DNA from: Bacillota bacterium
GTDB taxonomy: Bacteria > Bacillota > Clostridia > Christensenellales > CAG-138
Direction: 5' to 3'
DNA: 31,742 nt
Assembly (NCBI GenBank): GCA_023416895.1
Contig: JAEZGQ010000065.1
Location: forward strand, 1-31,742
Position 1 is the stretch's first letter. Each line of letters starts with the position of its first letter. Shown here piece by piece: positions 1-8,007 of the stretch. Below the pieces are notes generated by a model, which saw only the letters and a program-made list of their open reading frames with translations, had not been told where the DNA came from and did not search any database. Made by a program: the position numbers and the translations under genes.

Positions 1-155
1 AGCTCAGCGGGCAGGCAGAGCTTTTGAAGAACATGATCGGCCGTTTCAAACTGAAAGGGCAGATTGTACGAAAACCCGCCGCAACAGTCGCGCCGAAGCT
101 ACAGAACACCCACGAAAAAATCAGCCTTCACGCAAACGATTTCGGCAAATATTAA
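1..155 (+). CDS. Methyl-accepting chemotaxis protein, C-terminal end (5' truncated)
   Basis: The first complete codon is at position 3 and the stop is TAA at 153-155, giving the last 50 residues. They begin LSGQAELLKNMIGRF, which matches LSGQADLLKGMTGRF near the end of the complete receptor at 3642-5705, so this is the end of a chemoreceptor signalling domain. A variable linker follows, then a tail ending HANDFGKY, nearly the same as the end of the other receptor. The sensor domain lies outside the window. A hairpin at 182-207 probably ends this transcript. Confidence 0.88.
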   Translation, partial: LSGQAELLKNMIGRFKLKGQIVRKPAATVAPKLQNTHEKISLHANDFGKY

Positions 156-181
156 GCCTTAAAAAGCAAAAAACCAAATTC

Positions 182-207
182 GACGCGGCTCCTGCTGGAG
201 CCGCGTC
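182..207 (+). terminator. Hairpin after the upstream chemoreceptor gene, probable terminator
   Basis: Perfect 11-bp inverted repeat: GACGCGGCTCC (182-192), loop TGCT, GGAGCCGCGTC (197-207). It lies 27 bases after the receptor stop. The following bases (TTGGTCTGT) are not a clean T-run, so termination may be partial. Confidence 0.65.
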
Positions 208-521
208 TTGGTCTGTCAAAAAACGACGTCATTCACTTTTTTGATAGGCTGCCACCTGTTATTGGGTTCAGGTGCATGTGTACGAAAACTATTTCTTGAT
301 CTCCTCTTCTTGCGAACAACTGCGGCTTACCGGATGGTTTTTACGGTAAATTTCCCCAAAAACGCACTTAATCTTGTTTTTAACGATTCAGCTTCCTGAA
401 AAAATAACGATATATATAGCAACGGGAAGCGGTGTAGCGTTCTTTTCCGCATCCCTGTATTTTGGATAATTGCATGCGAAGAAATAGATAGAGCGCCTTT
501 TTGGGTAGAAAGGAAACCACC
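208..521. other. Intergenic region before fliD
   Basis: About 310 bases without a convincing gene. The sequence turns AT-rich towards 400-420. A CGATAT (408-413) resembles half of a sigma-28 -10 element but has no TAAA at the right distance upstream. The fliD ribosome binding site (AAAGG, 509-513) lies at the 3' end. A promoter for the fliD operon is expected here, but I cannot place it. Confidence 0.4.
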
Positions 522-2087
522 ATGGCAACCAACGGTATAAACGCATCAACGCTTCGGCTTACCGGCCTCACCTCGGGCCTGGATACCGAGAGCATCGTAA
601 AGAGCTTGCTTGAGATTGACCAGCTCAAAGTCAATAAACAGCAAAAGCTTATCACCAAGCTTGAATGGCAGGGGGAGGCTTACCGTTCCGTCAACCTCCA
701 GCTTAAAAATTTCCGCGAAAAGTATATGAGCGTGCTGTCGTCCGACAACATGTATACGAAGTCTGCCTACAACCTCTTCAATGCCACCCTCACGACCGAT
801 ACTTCCGCAGTGAAAGTCACCGCAGGTAGCTCCGCGATTGCGGGCGCATATACGATCAACAGCATCGACCAGCTTGCCACCGCCGCAACAGTTTCAAGCG
901 GGGCGGTCAAAATGGGCGGCGATGTCAGCCTGAATACGAAGCTCAGCGAGCTTCACGGCATCGAATTCCACGAAGAGGAAATTCCCGGCGAAGTCGGCGA
1001 GGATGGAGAGATTGGCGAGAGCACCACCGTGCGGTCGCTCAGCTTTTCCATCAACGGGGAAGAATTTACCTTCTCCGACAGCGCCACGCTGTCCGATGTT
1101 GTTTCCACCGTCAACAGCAACACCAAAGCCGGCGTCAAGATGAGCTACAGCTCTCTAAAGCAGGGCCTTACCATTACTTCGAATACCACGGGTGCGTCGA
1201 GTTCCGTCACCATATTGAACAACACGGGCAATTTCTTTGGCGAAAACAGCGTGAGCGGCATTGAAAACGGCACGAAAACCGGCCAAAACGCCGTTTTGAC
1301 CATTGAGAACGTGCAGGTGGAAAAATCCACCAATACCTTCACCATCGACGGCATCACCTATTCGCTCAAGGCCGAAAGCAAGAACACAGCCATTAACTTC
1401 AGCGTCGAGCGCGACGTGGACGCGGTGGTCAACAAAATTTCGAGTTTTATCGACTCGTACAACGAGCTGATCAAAGGTTTGCAGTCCAAGCTCAGCGAAG
1501 CGGTTTATTCTACCTTTGAGCCCCTCACGGACACGGAACGCGACCAGCTCACCGAAAAGCAGGCCGATCAATGGGAAGAAAAGGCGAAAAGCGGCCTTCT
1601 GCGCAACGACAACAAGCTTTCAAGCCTCCTTTCCACGCTTCGCGGCGCCTTTTATACAGCGGTGGAAAGCGCAGGGATAAGCGCTTACGACATCGGCCTT
1701 ACCACAGGCAGCTATTCGGACGGAGGAAAGATCACCGTCGACAAGGAAAAGCTCAAAAAGGCCATTCAAACCAATCCCGAACAGGTTACGAACCTCTTTA
1801 GTGCTGTTAGCTCCTCTTCGGATCCGAGCGTTAAAAACGCGCAGTCGGGCCTTGTAACGCGAATTTCCAACGCCATGAACAGCTATATGTCCTATGTTAC
1901 CTCTGAAACGCTCGACAGCAACGGCAAGGCGCTTTCCTCCGCGCAGGAAAAGCTTGACGTGATGGAGGACTGGCTTAGCAAAAATGAGGAAAATTACTAC
2001 GCGCGCTTTACCGCCATGGAAACGGCGCTCGCAAAACTCAATAGCCAAACCAGCTGGATTTCCTCGCTGCTTGGCAGTTCTACTTAA
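522..2087 (+). CDS. fliD: Flagellar hook-associated protein 2 / filament cap FliD
   Basis: FliD forms the cap at the tip of the growing filament and folds exported flagellin into place. The 521-residue product has the FliD N-terminal domain (signature around LTGLTSGLDTESIVKSLL, then a coiled stretch to about residue 75). The FliD C-terminal domain (about residues 270-510) contains the VDKEKLKKAI and VTNLFS region. Length is normal. I chose ATG 522 because AAAGG at 509-513 fits it; an in-frame TTG at 501 has no such site. fliS follows 17 bases after the stop, the usual pair of cap protein and flagellin chaperone. Confidence 0.97.
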   Translation: MATNGINASTLRLTGLTSGLDTESIVKSLLEIDQLKVNKQQKLITKLEWQGEAYRSVNLQLKNFREKYMSVLSSDNMYTKSAYNLFNATLTTDTSAVKVTAGSSAIAGAYTINSIDQLATAATVSSGAVKMGGDVSLNTKLSELHGIEFHEEEIPGEVGEDGEIGESTTVRSLSFSINGEEFTFSDSATLSDVVSTVNSNTKAGVKMSYSSLKQGLTITSNTTGASSSVTILNNTGNFFGENSVSGIENGTKTGQNAVLTIENVQVEKSTNTFTIDGITYSLKAESKNTAINFSVERDVDAVVNKISSFIDSYNELIKGLQSKLSEAVYSTFEPLTDTERDQLTEKQADQWEEKAKSGLLRNDNKLSSLLSTLRGAFYTAVESAGISAYDIGLTTGSYSDGGKITVDKEKLKKAIQTNPEQVTNLFSAVSSSSDPSVKNAQSGLVTRISNAMNSYMSYVTSETLDSNGKALSSAQEKLDVMEDWLSKNEENYYARFTAMETALAKLNSQTSWISSLLGSST

Positions 2088-2104
2088 AATCGGAGGGTTG
2101 AACC

Positions 2105-2500
2105 ATGTACGCAAAACCCAACCCACAGGAAGCTTACCGCCAGCAGGGCATCCTTACAGCGAACCCGACCGAGCTTATCGTCATGCTCTACGATGGCTGC
2201 ATCAAGCAGCTTAAGCTTGGCTGCATCGCCGTTGACGGACAAAACTACGAAAAGTCGAATGTGTGCTTTCAAAAGGCGCAGCGCATCCTTGTGGAGCTCA
2301 TTACGAGCCTCGATTTCCGCTATGATCTGGCGCATGACCTTTTGCGCCTGTATGAGTTTATGATCGATCAAATCATTGAAGGTAACCTCAAAAAGGATAC
2401 ACAGCCCGTTCAGGGAGTGGTAGGGCTTTTGGAGGAGCTTCGCGGTGCTTGGTCACAAGTTGCAAAAAGCAGCGCGGCCTCCGTCGCCATAGCGGAGTGA
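2105..2500 (+). CDS. fliS: Flagellin export chaperone FliS
   Basis: FliS binds the C-terminus of flagellin in the cytoplasm, prevents premature assembly and delivers it to the export gate; in Bacillus it also connects to FliW/CsrA control. The 131-residue, mostly helical product carries the family N-terminal pattern (AYRQQGILTANPTELIVMLYDG, read as residues 10-31) and the central LAHDLLRLYEFM helix. Its start has the strong site GGAGGG directly after fliD. The flagellin gene itself is not in this window. Confidence 0.95.
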   Translation: MYAKPNPQEAYRQQGILTANPTELIVMLYDGCIKQLKLGCIAVDGQNYEKSNVCFQKAQRILVELITSLDFRYDLAHDLLRLYEFMIDQIIEGNLKKDTQPVQGVVGLLEELRGAWSQVAKSSAASVAIAE

Positions 2501-2583
2501 TGCTCTTCCATCAACTGCTGGTTTACCGTCTGGCGGGCAGCCGGCATCCATCCCGGCAATAGGCCGCCTGAGGAGCACAGCGC
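2501..2583 (+). promoter_or_regulatory. Structured leader that can hide the ribosome binding site of the DUF327 gene
   Basis: The fliS-DUF327 gap can fold as nested helices. TGCTCTTC (2501-2508) pairs with GAGGAGCA (2570-2577) over 8 bp with one G-U. GGCGG (2532-2536) pairs with CCGCC (2564-2568). GCCGG (2540-2544) pairs with CCGGC (2553-2557). The 3' strand of the outer helix contains AGGAG (2571-2575), the Shine-Dalgarno of the gene starting at 2584. The pairing is seen by eye; a role in translation control is inference. Confidence 0.4.
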
Positions 2584-3036
2584 ATGGACGTCAGAGAAAT
2601 CGAAAAGCTGAGCGCAAAAAACGGCGCTTTACCCGCATCCGGCCGTAAAAGGGTGGATACGGGTTTTTACCATAGCTTTGAACAACAAATGCAAAGCCGC
2701 GGCCGCGCCGATTATGAAGCGTACATCGGCGAACTGAAAGAAAAGATCTACCGTCAAGGGGAAATGGTCACCAAAAGAGCGGATCTTTCCGAGTTTCAGA
2801 AATACCGTGAGTTGATCAGCGAACTCATCAGCGAAACCATCAGCAATTCCTACGCGTTTTGTAAGCTGAGCCAGTTTGATGCGCGCGGCAGGCACAAGGT
2901 GTATGCAATAATCCGCAAGGTCAACGGGAAGCTTGACGAGATGGCTGCGGAGGTTCTCCAAAACGAGTCCGACCGAATCAAGCTTTTAAACATTGCAGAC
3001 GACATCCGCGGGCTTATTGTGGATATGCTCCTTTAA
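2584..3036 (+). CDS. DUF327 (YaaR-like) protein
   Basis: The 150-residue product is predominantly helical and matches the YaaR/DUF327 pattern. It has a variable basic N-terminus and an amphipathic middle (KYRELISELISETIS, about residues 76-90). A conserved GRHKVYAIIRKVNGKLDEMA segment (about 103-122) and a C-terminus like LLNIADDIRGLIVDMLL follow. The family has no established biochemical function, but members often sit in flagellar loci. AGGAG at 2571-2575 gives 8-base spacing to ATG 2584 and lies in a possible hairpin stem. Family assignment is from pattern memory. Confidence 0.75.
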   Translation: MDVREIEKLSAKNGALPASGRKRVDTGFYHSFEQQMQSRGRADYEAYIGELKEKIYRQGEMVTKRADLSEFQKYRELISELISETISNSYAFCKLSQFDARGRHKVYAIIRKVNGKLDEMAAEVLQNESDRIKLLNIADDIRGLIVDMLL

Positions 3037-3120
3037 AAAACGGCGTTCTCCGAAAAGTGGGCGGCACGCCGCGTTTTCATACACGGCATACAATCCTTTA
3101 TTATATTTAGGAGGTTTCGC

Positions 3121-3615
3121 ATGGAACAGAATCAGCTTGAGCGCCTGGATGAGCAGGAAGATACGCAGCTTGGCCGCTATCTCACGTTTCCGGTGGGCGA
3201 GGAAACCTTCGCCATCGCGATTCGCTGCATCAGCGAGATCATCGGCATGTATCCGATTACGCGCCTGCCCGATGTGCCGAAGCATGTGAAGGGCATCATC
3301 AACCTGCGCGGTAAAATCGTGCCGGTTATCGACATTCGTCTGAAATTCAAAAAGCCCACCGTCGCCTACGATGAGCGCACCTGCATCATCGTGCTGGAGA
3401 CCGGAGGTCTTGCCGCAGGGCTTATTGTGGACAGCGTTTCGGAGGTGTTGAGCATTCCCGACGAGGAGATTGTTGCGCCGCCGGAATACGGTGCAACCGC
3501 GCAAAATCATTACATCTGCGGCATCGGTTCCGCGGAGGGCAAGGTGAAACTTATTTTAGACGTGGATAAGCTGCTCGACGAAGAGGAGGCCGCCGCTTCC
3601 GCTTCCGTTCTGTAG
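3121..3615 (+). CDS. cheW: Chemotaxis coupling protein CheW
   Basis: CheW links chemoreceptors to the histidine kinase CheA at the membrane. The 164-residue product has the CheW SH3-like fold pattern: YLTFPVGEETFAIAI near residues 20-34, the receptor-binding stretch ITRLPDVPKHVKGIINLRGK (about 51-70), then VIDIR and GLIVDSVSEVLSIP. An acidic/Ala tail follows the last strand. The start has a strong TAGGAGG site. The gap from DUF327 (3037-3120) holds an imperfect GC hairpin (about 3038-3085). The receptor gene is 26 bases downstream; CheA is absent from the window. Confidence 0.95.
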   Translation: MEQNQLERLDEQEDTQLGRYLTFPVGEETFAIAIRCISEIIGMYPITRLPDVPKHVKGIINLRGKIVPVIDIRLKFKKPTVAYDERTCIIVLETGGLAAGLIVDSVSEVLSIPDEEIVAPPEYGATAQNHYICGIGSAEGKVKLILDVDKLLDEEEAAASASVL

Positions 3616-3641
3616 TTTTCAGGAAGCAGGAGGGAAACGGC

Positions 3642-5705
3642 ATGTGGAAGGCATTTCGTCGCGTCAAAACGCTGTACAAGGTTTTGGGAAGTTTTCTGTT
3701 CATCGCCGTCCTCCTGACGGCGCTCGGCATCCAGTCGGTAACTACGCTTCGCTCCATCCTTACAAAAAGCGACGGGCTTTACCAAAACGAAACCAGACCT
3801 ATCGCATACCTGATGGACATTTCCCAAAACTATCAACGCACGCGTTCGCTCGTGCGGGATATCCTTTTGGAAGAGGATTCACAAAAATCCACTGCTTTGG
3901 TTACAGAGCTAAACGGGCTGTATAAAAAAATCGACGGGATCGTAAAGGATATTTCTCCTCTGCTTGAAAGCGACGAGGAAAGCCTTCTGACGACCATTGT
4001 CGCCGAAATGCAAAAATGCAGAGATTGGAACCAGGCGGCCATCGACGCGAAGTCGGCAGGGCAGAACGGCTATCTAATTTTAACCGATTACAACGCCGAA
4101 AGCTCGGCAGAAGTGGTGCAAAATTCGCTGAACTTTTTGCAAAGTTCGCTTTCGATGGATGCAGGCTACGATAACGATAACATCAAAAGGCTCGGCAACG
4201 ACGGAATCACGGCGCTTGTGATCGTGCTGATCGTATGTGACGTGCTTGCGGTGTTGATGGGCTTTGCGCTTACCCGGATGGTTGTAAGGCCGCTGAAACT
4301 CACGGCCGCGCAGATCGAAAGCCTTGCGCTGGGGACGGATGCTGCAAATGTGGACCCGTCAAGCATGCATGGCGAATTCTACCTCATCAGCGAAAACATT
4401 CAGAAGCTGCGCGATACGCTCAACGAGATGTACAACGGCATCGTAGGGCTTTCTGAAGAGGCCACGCACGGCAGGCTTTCTACCCGTGCGGATACCGGAA
4501 ACATGAAGGGCTATTATCTCGATATGGTGGGCGGCATCAACCAAACGCTCGATGCCGTGATCAACCCCATCAACGAGGCCACCGCTGTTTTGGGCGAGCT
4601 TTCGCGAGGAAACCTCGGCGTGCGCGTAGAGGGAGAATACGAAGGCGATCACGCCATCATCAAGCGGGCGCTCAACACCACAATCGATACGCTCCGCGAA
4701 CACATCGGCGAGATCGATACCGTGCTAGGCCGTGTGGCCGAGGGCGACCTTACAAGGGGAATTGAAGAGCAGTTCGTAGGGGATTTTGAATCCCTTAAGG
4801 TTTCCATCAACCGCATCGTCGGATCGTTGAGCACGGTGCTTTACGACATCAACCTTGCTGCGCAACAGGTTGCCTCGGGCACCAAGCAGGTATCCGACGG
4901 CAGCCAGGCCATTTCACAGGGCGCCACCGAGCAGGCAAGCTCCATCGAGGAGCTTACCGCCAGCATTTCAAGCATAGCCGAGCAAACACGCAAAAACGCC
5001 GTCGACGCGGGGCGCGCAAACGAAATTTCCGTGGCTGCGCGAAACGACGCCGTGGCGGGCGACGGAAAGATGCGGGAAATGCAGCGCGCCATGGCGGAGA
5101 TCAACGAGTCCTCTGCCAACATCGAAAAGATCATCAAAGTGATTGACGACATCGCCTTCCAGACAAACATCCTCGCGCTCAACGCGGCTGTGGAAGCTGC
5201 GCGGGCTGGCATACACGGCAAAGGCTTTGCGGTAGTGGCCGAAGAGGTCAGAAACCTCGCCGGCAAGAGCGCCAAGGCAGCAAAAGAAACCTCTGCCCTC
5301 ATCGAAACCTCCATCAAAAAGGCCGAGGCGGGTACAATCATTGCGGACGAAACCGCGCAGGCGCTTTCCGCCATCGTGAGCGGCATGGAGCAGGGTGTAA
5401 GCCTCATGGGCAGCATCGCCGCCGCATCAAACGAGCAGGCGACGGCCATCGCGCAGGTCAACAAGGGAATCGAACAGATGTCCCAAGTGGTGCAGACAAA
5501 TTCAGCCACCGCCGAGGAGGCTGCAGCGGCAAGCGAAGAACTTAGCGGTCAGGCGGATCTTTTAAAGGGCATGACGGGCCGGTTCCAGCTGCAAAAGGCT
5601 TCCGAGCCGGAAGCGCAACCCCGGCACGCTTTTAAAAGAGCTGTGCCCGAACCGCAAAAACACGAGGCCATATCGCTTGACGCAAACGATTTTGGCAAGT
5701 ACTAG
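3642..5705 (+). CDS. Methyl-accepting chemotaxis protein with several HAMP units
   Basis: The 687-residue receptor has TM1 at about 11-30 and an extracytoplasmic four-helix-bundle type sensor at about 31-188. TM2 is at about 189-211 and a canonical HAMP at 212-262. Three further HAMP-like repeats follow at about 264-400, containing EEATHGRLSTR, GELSRGNLGVRV and GRVAEGDLTRGI. The signalling domain has a hairpin tip at about 502-540 (FQTNILALNAAVEAARAG...VVAEEVRNLA). Likely methylation sites are Glu/Gln pairs near ATEQASSIEE (428-437) and ATAEEAAAASEE (622-633). A linker of about 35 residues leads to the tail LDANDFGKY. The ligand is unknown. Confidence 0.93.
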   Translation: MWKAFRRVKTLYKVLGSFLFIAVLLTALGIQSVTTLRSILTKSDGLYQNETRPIAYLMDISQNYQRTRSLVRDILLEEDSQKSTALVTELNGLYKKIDGIVKDISPLLESDEESLLTTIVAEMQKCRDWNQAAIDAKSAGQNGYLILTDYNAESSAEVVQNSLNFLQSSLSMDAGYDNDNIKRLGNDGITALVIVLIVCDVLAVLMGFALTRMVVRPLKLTAAQIESLALGTDAANVDPSSMHGEFYLISENIQKLRDTLNEMYNGIVGLSEEATHGRLSTRADTGNMKGYYLDMVGGINQTLDAVINPINEATAVLGELSRGNLGVRVEGEYEGDHAIIKRALNTTIDTLREHIGEIDTVLGRVAEGDLTRGIEEQFVGDFESLKVSINRIVGSLSTVLYDINLAAQQVASGTKQVSDGSQAISQGATEQASSIEELTASISSIAEQTRKNAVDAGRANEISVAARNDAVAGDGKMREMQRAMAEINESSANIEKIIKVIDDIAFQTNILALNAAVEAARAGIHGKGFAVVAEEVRNLAGKSAKAAKETSALIETSIKKAEAGTIIADETAQALSAIVSGMEQGVSLMGSIAAASNEQATAIAQVNKGIEQMSQVVQTNSATAEEAAAASEELSGQADLLKGMTGRFQLQKASEPEAQPRHAFKRAVPEPQKHEAISLDANDFGKY

Positions 5706-5726
5706 GCCAACATAAAACACAGGCAA

Positions 5727-5758
5727 ATGGGCGCGGCGAAATTGCCGCGCTCATTTTG
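5727..5758 (+). terminator. Intrinsic terminator after the chemoreceptor
   Basis: GCGCGGC (5731-5737) and GCCGCGC (5744-5750) pair around the loop GAAATT. The stem can be extended on both sides by ATGG/TCAT with one G-U, giving about 11 bp over 5727-5754. TTTTGTG follows. It closes the fliD-fliS-DUF327-cheW-receptor unit. Confidence 0.8.
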
Positions 5759-5908
5759 TGTGGAAACGGCCTCAACGACGAAAAGCACTAACAGCAAGAA
5801 TCCTCTGTAAGATGGTATTTTTTATGTTGTAAATTTGCGTTTTGCGTTACGGAAAAAGCCAAAAGAACCGATTAAATAGATATAGTATTTTTTGAAAGTA
5901 GGGGTTTT

Positions 5909-6751
5909 GTGAGCAACGAATTTATGGAAAGCTCCGGCGTGATTCGCATCAGCGACCGTGACTTTACGCGCCTCACCGAATACCTTCGCGACCATTACGG
6001 CATCAACCTTACCAAAAAGCGCGTGCTCATCGAAGGCAGGCTTAACCACTATCTCGTCCGCAACGGGTACGATAGTTATACTTCCTACCTCGATGCCGTG
6101 TTTGCCGACTCTACGGGCGCGGAATTTACCAACATCATCAATTTTCTCACCACCAACTATTCGTTTTTTATGCGCGAATGGGATCATTTTGAGTTCTATA
6201 AAAACCGTATTCTGCCGGAATTGAAATCGCGCGTCAAGGATTATGACCTACGGCTTTGGAGTGCGGGCTGTTCCACCGGCGAGGAAGCGTATACGCTCGC
6301 CATGGTGACCAACGATTACTTCGGTGAGGAGGCTTCCCGCTGGGACAAGCGCATTCTCGCTACGGACATTTCCCAAAAAGTGCTCAATTTTGCGACCGCA
6401 GGCATTTACGGCGCGGAGGCGGTGGAGCCGCTTCCCAAAACGTGGAAGCTCACCCACTTCAACAAACTGCCGGAAGGCCGCCTTCAGGTAAAGGACAGCC
6501 TCAAGCAGGAAGTGCTTTTTCGGCCCTTCAACCTGATGGAGAAGGTGTTTCCGTTCAAAAAACAGTTCCATGTGATCTTCTGCCGCAATGTGATGATCTA
6601 CTTCGACGCAAAAACGAAGGTGGAGCTTGTGAACCGCTTTTACGATGTGCTCGCGCCGGGCGGTTACCTCATTGTGGGTCAGTCGGAATCGCTCGACCGA
6701 AGCGCCACCAAGCTTTCTTATGTAATGCCCTCCATTTACCACAAAGACTGA
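5909..6751 (+). CDS. cheR: Chemoreceptor glutamate methyltransferase CheR
   Basis: CheR transfers methyl groups from S-adenosylmethionine to receptor glutamates during adaptation. The 280-residue product has the helical N-domain (about 12-80), the TxxFFRE-type motif as TNYSFFMRE (82-90), SAM motif I LWSAGCSTGEEAYTLA (116-131) and FCRNVMIYF (224-232). The insert between SAM motifs is short and lacks the Gly-rich loop used by enteric CheR to bind NWETF tails, so this is probably a pentapeptide-independent CheR. The start is GTG with AGGGG at 5900-5904. cheB follows 18 bases later. Confidence 0.95.
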   Translation: MSNEFMESSGVIRISDRDFTRLTEYLRDHYGINLTKKRVLIEGRLNHYLVRNGYDSYTSYLDAVFADSTGAEFTNIINFLTTNYSFFMREWDHFEFYKNRILPELKSRVKDYDLRLWSAGCSTGEEAYTLAMVTNDYFGEEASRWDKRILATDISQKVLNFATAGIYGAEAVEPLPKTWKLTHFNKLPEGRLQVKDSLKQEVLFRPFNLMEKVFPFKKQFHVIFCRNVMIYFDAKTKVELVNRFYDVLAPGGYLIVGQSESLDRSATKLSYVMPSIYHKD

Positions 6752-6769
6752 AAAGGCTGGTAACGGATT

Positions 6770-7813
6770 ATGCCGCTAAAAAAAGTACGCGTTCTCGTCG
6801 TGGACGATTCTCTGTTTGCGCGCACCTTCATCGCCAACGAAATCGCCAAGGATGCCGCCATCGAGGTGGTCGGCACCGCAAACGACCCCTATGAGGCGCG
6901 CGATAAAATTCTTGAACTCAACCCCGACGTTATGACCCTCGATGTAGAAATGCCGCGGATGAACGGCATCGAGTTTTTAAAAAAGCTCATGCCGCAGCAC
7001 CCGCTGCCGGTGCTTGTCGTGAGTTCCGTCAACGGCATCGTGTTTGATGCGCTTCAAGCGGGAGCGGTGGACTTTGTAAGCAAGCCTGCTGATACCAACG
7101 AGGCAAGCCGAGCCACCTTTATTTCCGAGCTGATCGTGAAGATCAAGATTGCCTCCATCGCCAAAGTGGGCCAGCACAAAAATTCGCCGCAGCGACAGGA
7201 TGTGGTACGCCCCGTTTCCTCCAACATCGAGTCGCACATCATCGCGCTCGGCGCTTCTACGGGCGGCACGGAAGCCACCGCGCAGATTCTTTCCGCTTTG
7301 CGCGACGATCTTCCCGGCATGGTAATCGTGCAGCACATGCCGCCGGTTTTCACAAGGCTTTACGCCGAAAGGCTCAACAATTCCTGCCGGCTTGCCGTAA
7401 AGGAAGCCGAAGACGGCGATGTTGTACGCCCCGGGAGCGCGCTTGTGGCACCCGGCGAGTACCATATGACGGTGGAAAAATTCGGGGGCGGCTACCGCGT
7501 GCGCTGCCGCAAGGGCGACAAGGTGAGCGGGCATTGCCCATCGGTGGACGTGTTGTTTGAGTCCGTGGCGAAAGCGGCGGGCGACAAGGCGCTCGGCATT
7601 CTTCTTACTGGCATGGGTGCGGATGGCGCAAACGGGCTTTTGCGCATGCGAAACACCGGCGCGTCTACCATTGGACAAAACAAGGAGACGTGCGTGGTTT
7701 ACGGTATGCCGATGGTGGCCATGGGCCTGGGTGCGGTGCAGAAGGAACTGCCGCTTAGCGGCATCGCGCAGGGGATATACGGCTGGCAAAACGAAAGATT
7801 CTCCGAAAAATAA
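6770..7813 (+). CDS. cheB: Chemotaxis response regulator / methylesterase CheB
   Basis: CheB removes methyl groups (and deamidates glutamines) on receptors when phosphorylated by CheA. The 347-residue product has a receiver domain at about 6-125 with acidic pair D12-D13, phospho-acceptor D58 (MTLDVEMP) and K105. The esterase domain at about 155-340 has its triad visible as S163 in GASTGG, H189 in VQHMPP and D285 in GMGADG. The linker is short. It pairs with cheR as an adaptation module; neither cheA nor cheY is nearby. Confidence 0.96.
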   Translation: MPLKKVRVLVVDDSLFARTFIANEIAKDAAIEVVGTANDPYEARDKILELNPDVMTLDVEMPRMNGIEFLKKLMPQHPLPVLVVSSVNGIVFDALQAGAVDFVSKPADTNEASRATFISELIVKIKIASIAKVGQHKNSPQRQDVVRPVSSNIESHIIALGASTGGTEATAQILSALRDDLPGMVIVQHMPPVFTRLYAERLNNSCRLAVKEAEDGDVVRPGSALVAPGEYHMTVEKFGGGYRVRCRKGDKVSGHCPSVDVLFESVAKAAGDKALGILLTGMGADGANGLLRMRNTGASTIGQNKETCVVYGMPMVAMGLGAVQKELPLSGIAQGIYGWQNERFSEK

Positions 7814-7840
7814 ACCGTCGGAAATTGGAACAGCAAGCGC

Positions 7841-7870
7841 ACGGACGCGCGGCTTATGCCGTACGTCCGT
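7841..7870 (+). terminator. Hairpin after cheB, possible terminator
   Basis: ACGGACG (7841-7847) pairs with CGTCCGT (7864-7870). An inner CGGC/GCCG (7850-7853/7858-7861) encloses the loop TTAT. It lies 27 bases after the cheB stop. AT-rich sequence follows (ATTATTATAA) rather than a T-run, so efficiency is uncertain. Confidence 0.55.
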
Positions 7871-7943
7871 ATTATTATAAACAAAACGTACAAAAAACAA
7901 CAAATCCTTGTGGGAACCTACAAAACTCAACACAAAATACGGG

Positions 7944-7977
7944 GGAGGAGGATAGTAAAATGAGAAAATATTGTTGA
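7944..7977 (+). other. Five-codon open frame with near-ideal ribosome binding site
   Basis: GGAGGAGG (7944-7951) lies 8 bases before ATG 7960, the best ribosome binding site in the neighbourhood. The frame reads Met-Arg-Lys-Tyr-Cys and stops at TGA 7975-7977. It is in frame with the transglycosylase at 8008 but separated by four stop codons. It could be a leader peptide on a longer transcript or the remnant of an older start. There is no direct evidence of translation. Confidence 0.35.
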
Positions 7978-8002
7978 ATCTGACATTTTTTGTTGCTATA
8001 CT
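7974..8002 (+). promoter_or_regulatory. Sigma-A type promoter at the head of the large flagellar operon
   Basis: TTGAAT (7974-7979), a 17-base spacer, then TATACT (7997-8002), with TTTTTT in the spacer. Transcription from it would start at about 8008-8010, on or beside the first usable ATG (8008) of the transglycosylase. It is the only good promoter before the run of genes 8008-21020, so it likely drives rod, export and regulatory genes. Confidence 0.65.
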
Positions 8003-8007
8003 AATGA

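Noticed and set aside
160..186. TAAA-N15-TTCGACGC resembles a sigma-28 promoter.
   Set aside because: It overlaps the terminator hairpin of the upstream receptor, and the second half of the -10 does not match.
208..399. A 63-codon open frame after the first terminator.
   Set aside because: It starts at TTG within the hairpin flank, has no ribosome binding site and resembles no family.
2525..2575. CTGGCG...CCGCCTG in the DUF327 leader (and similar text at 9843-9887) recalls the ZTP riboswitch.
   Set aside because: The other conserved ZTP segments are absent and the genes are not purine or folate related, so the likeness is short and probably chance.
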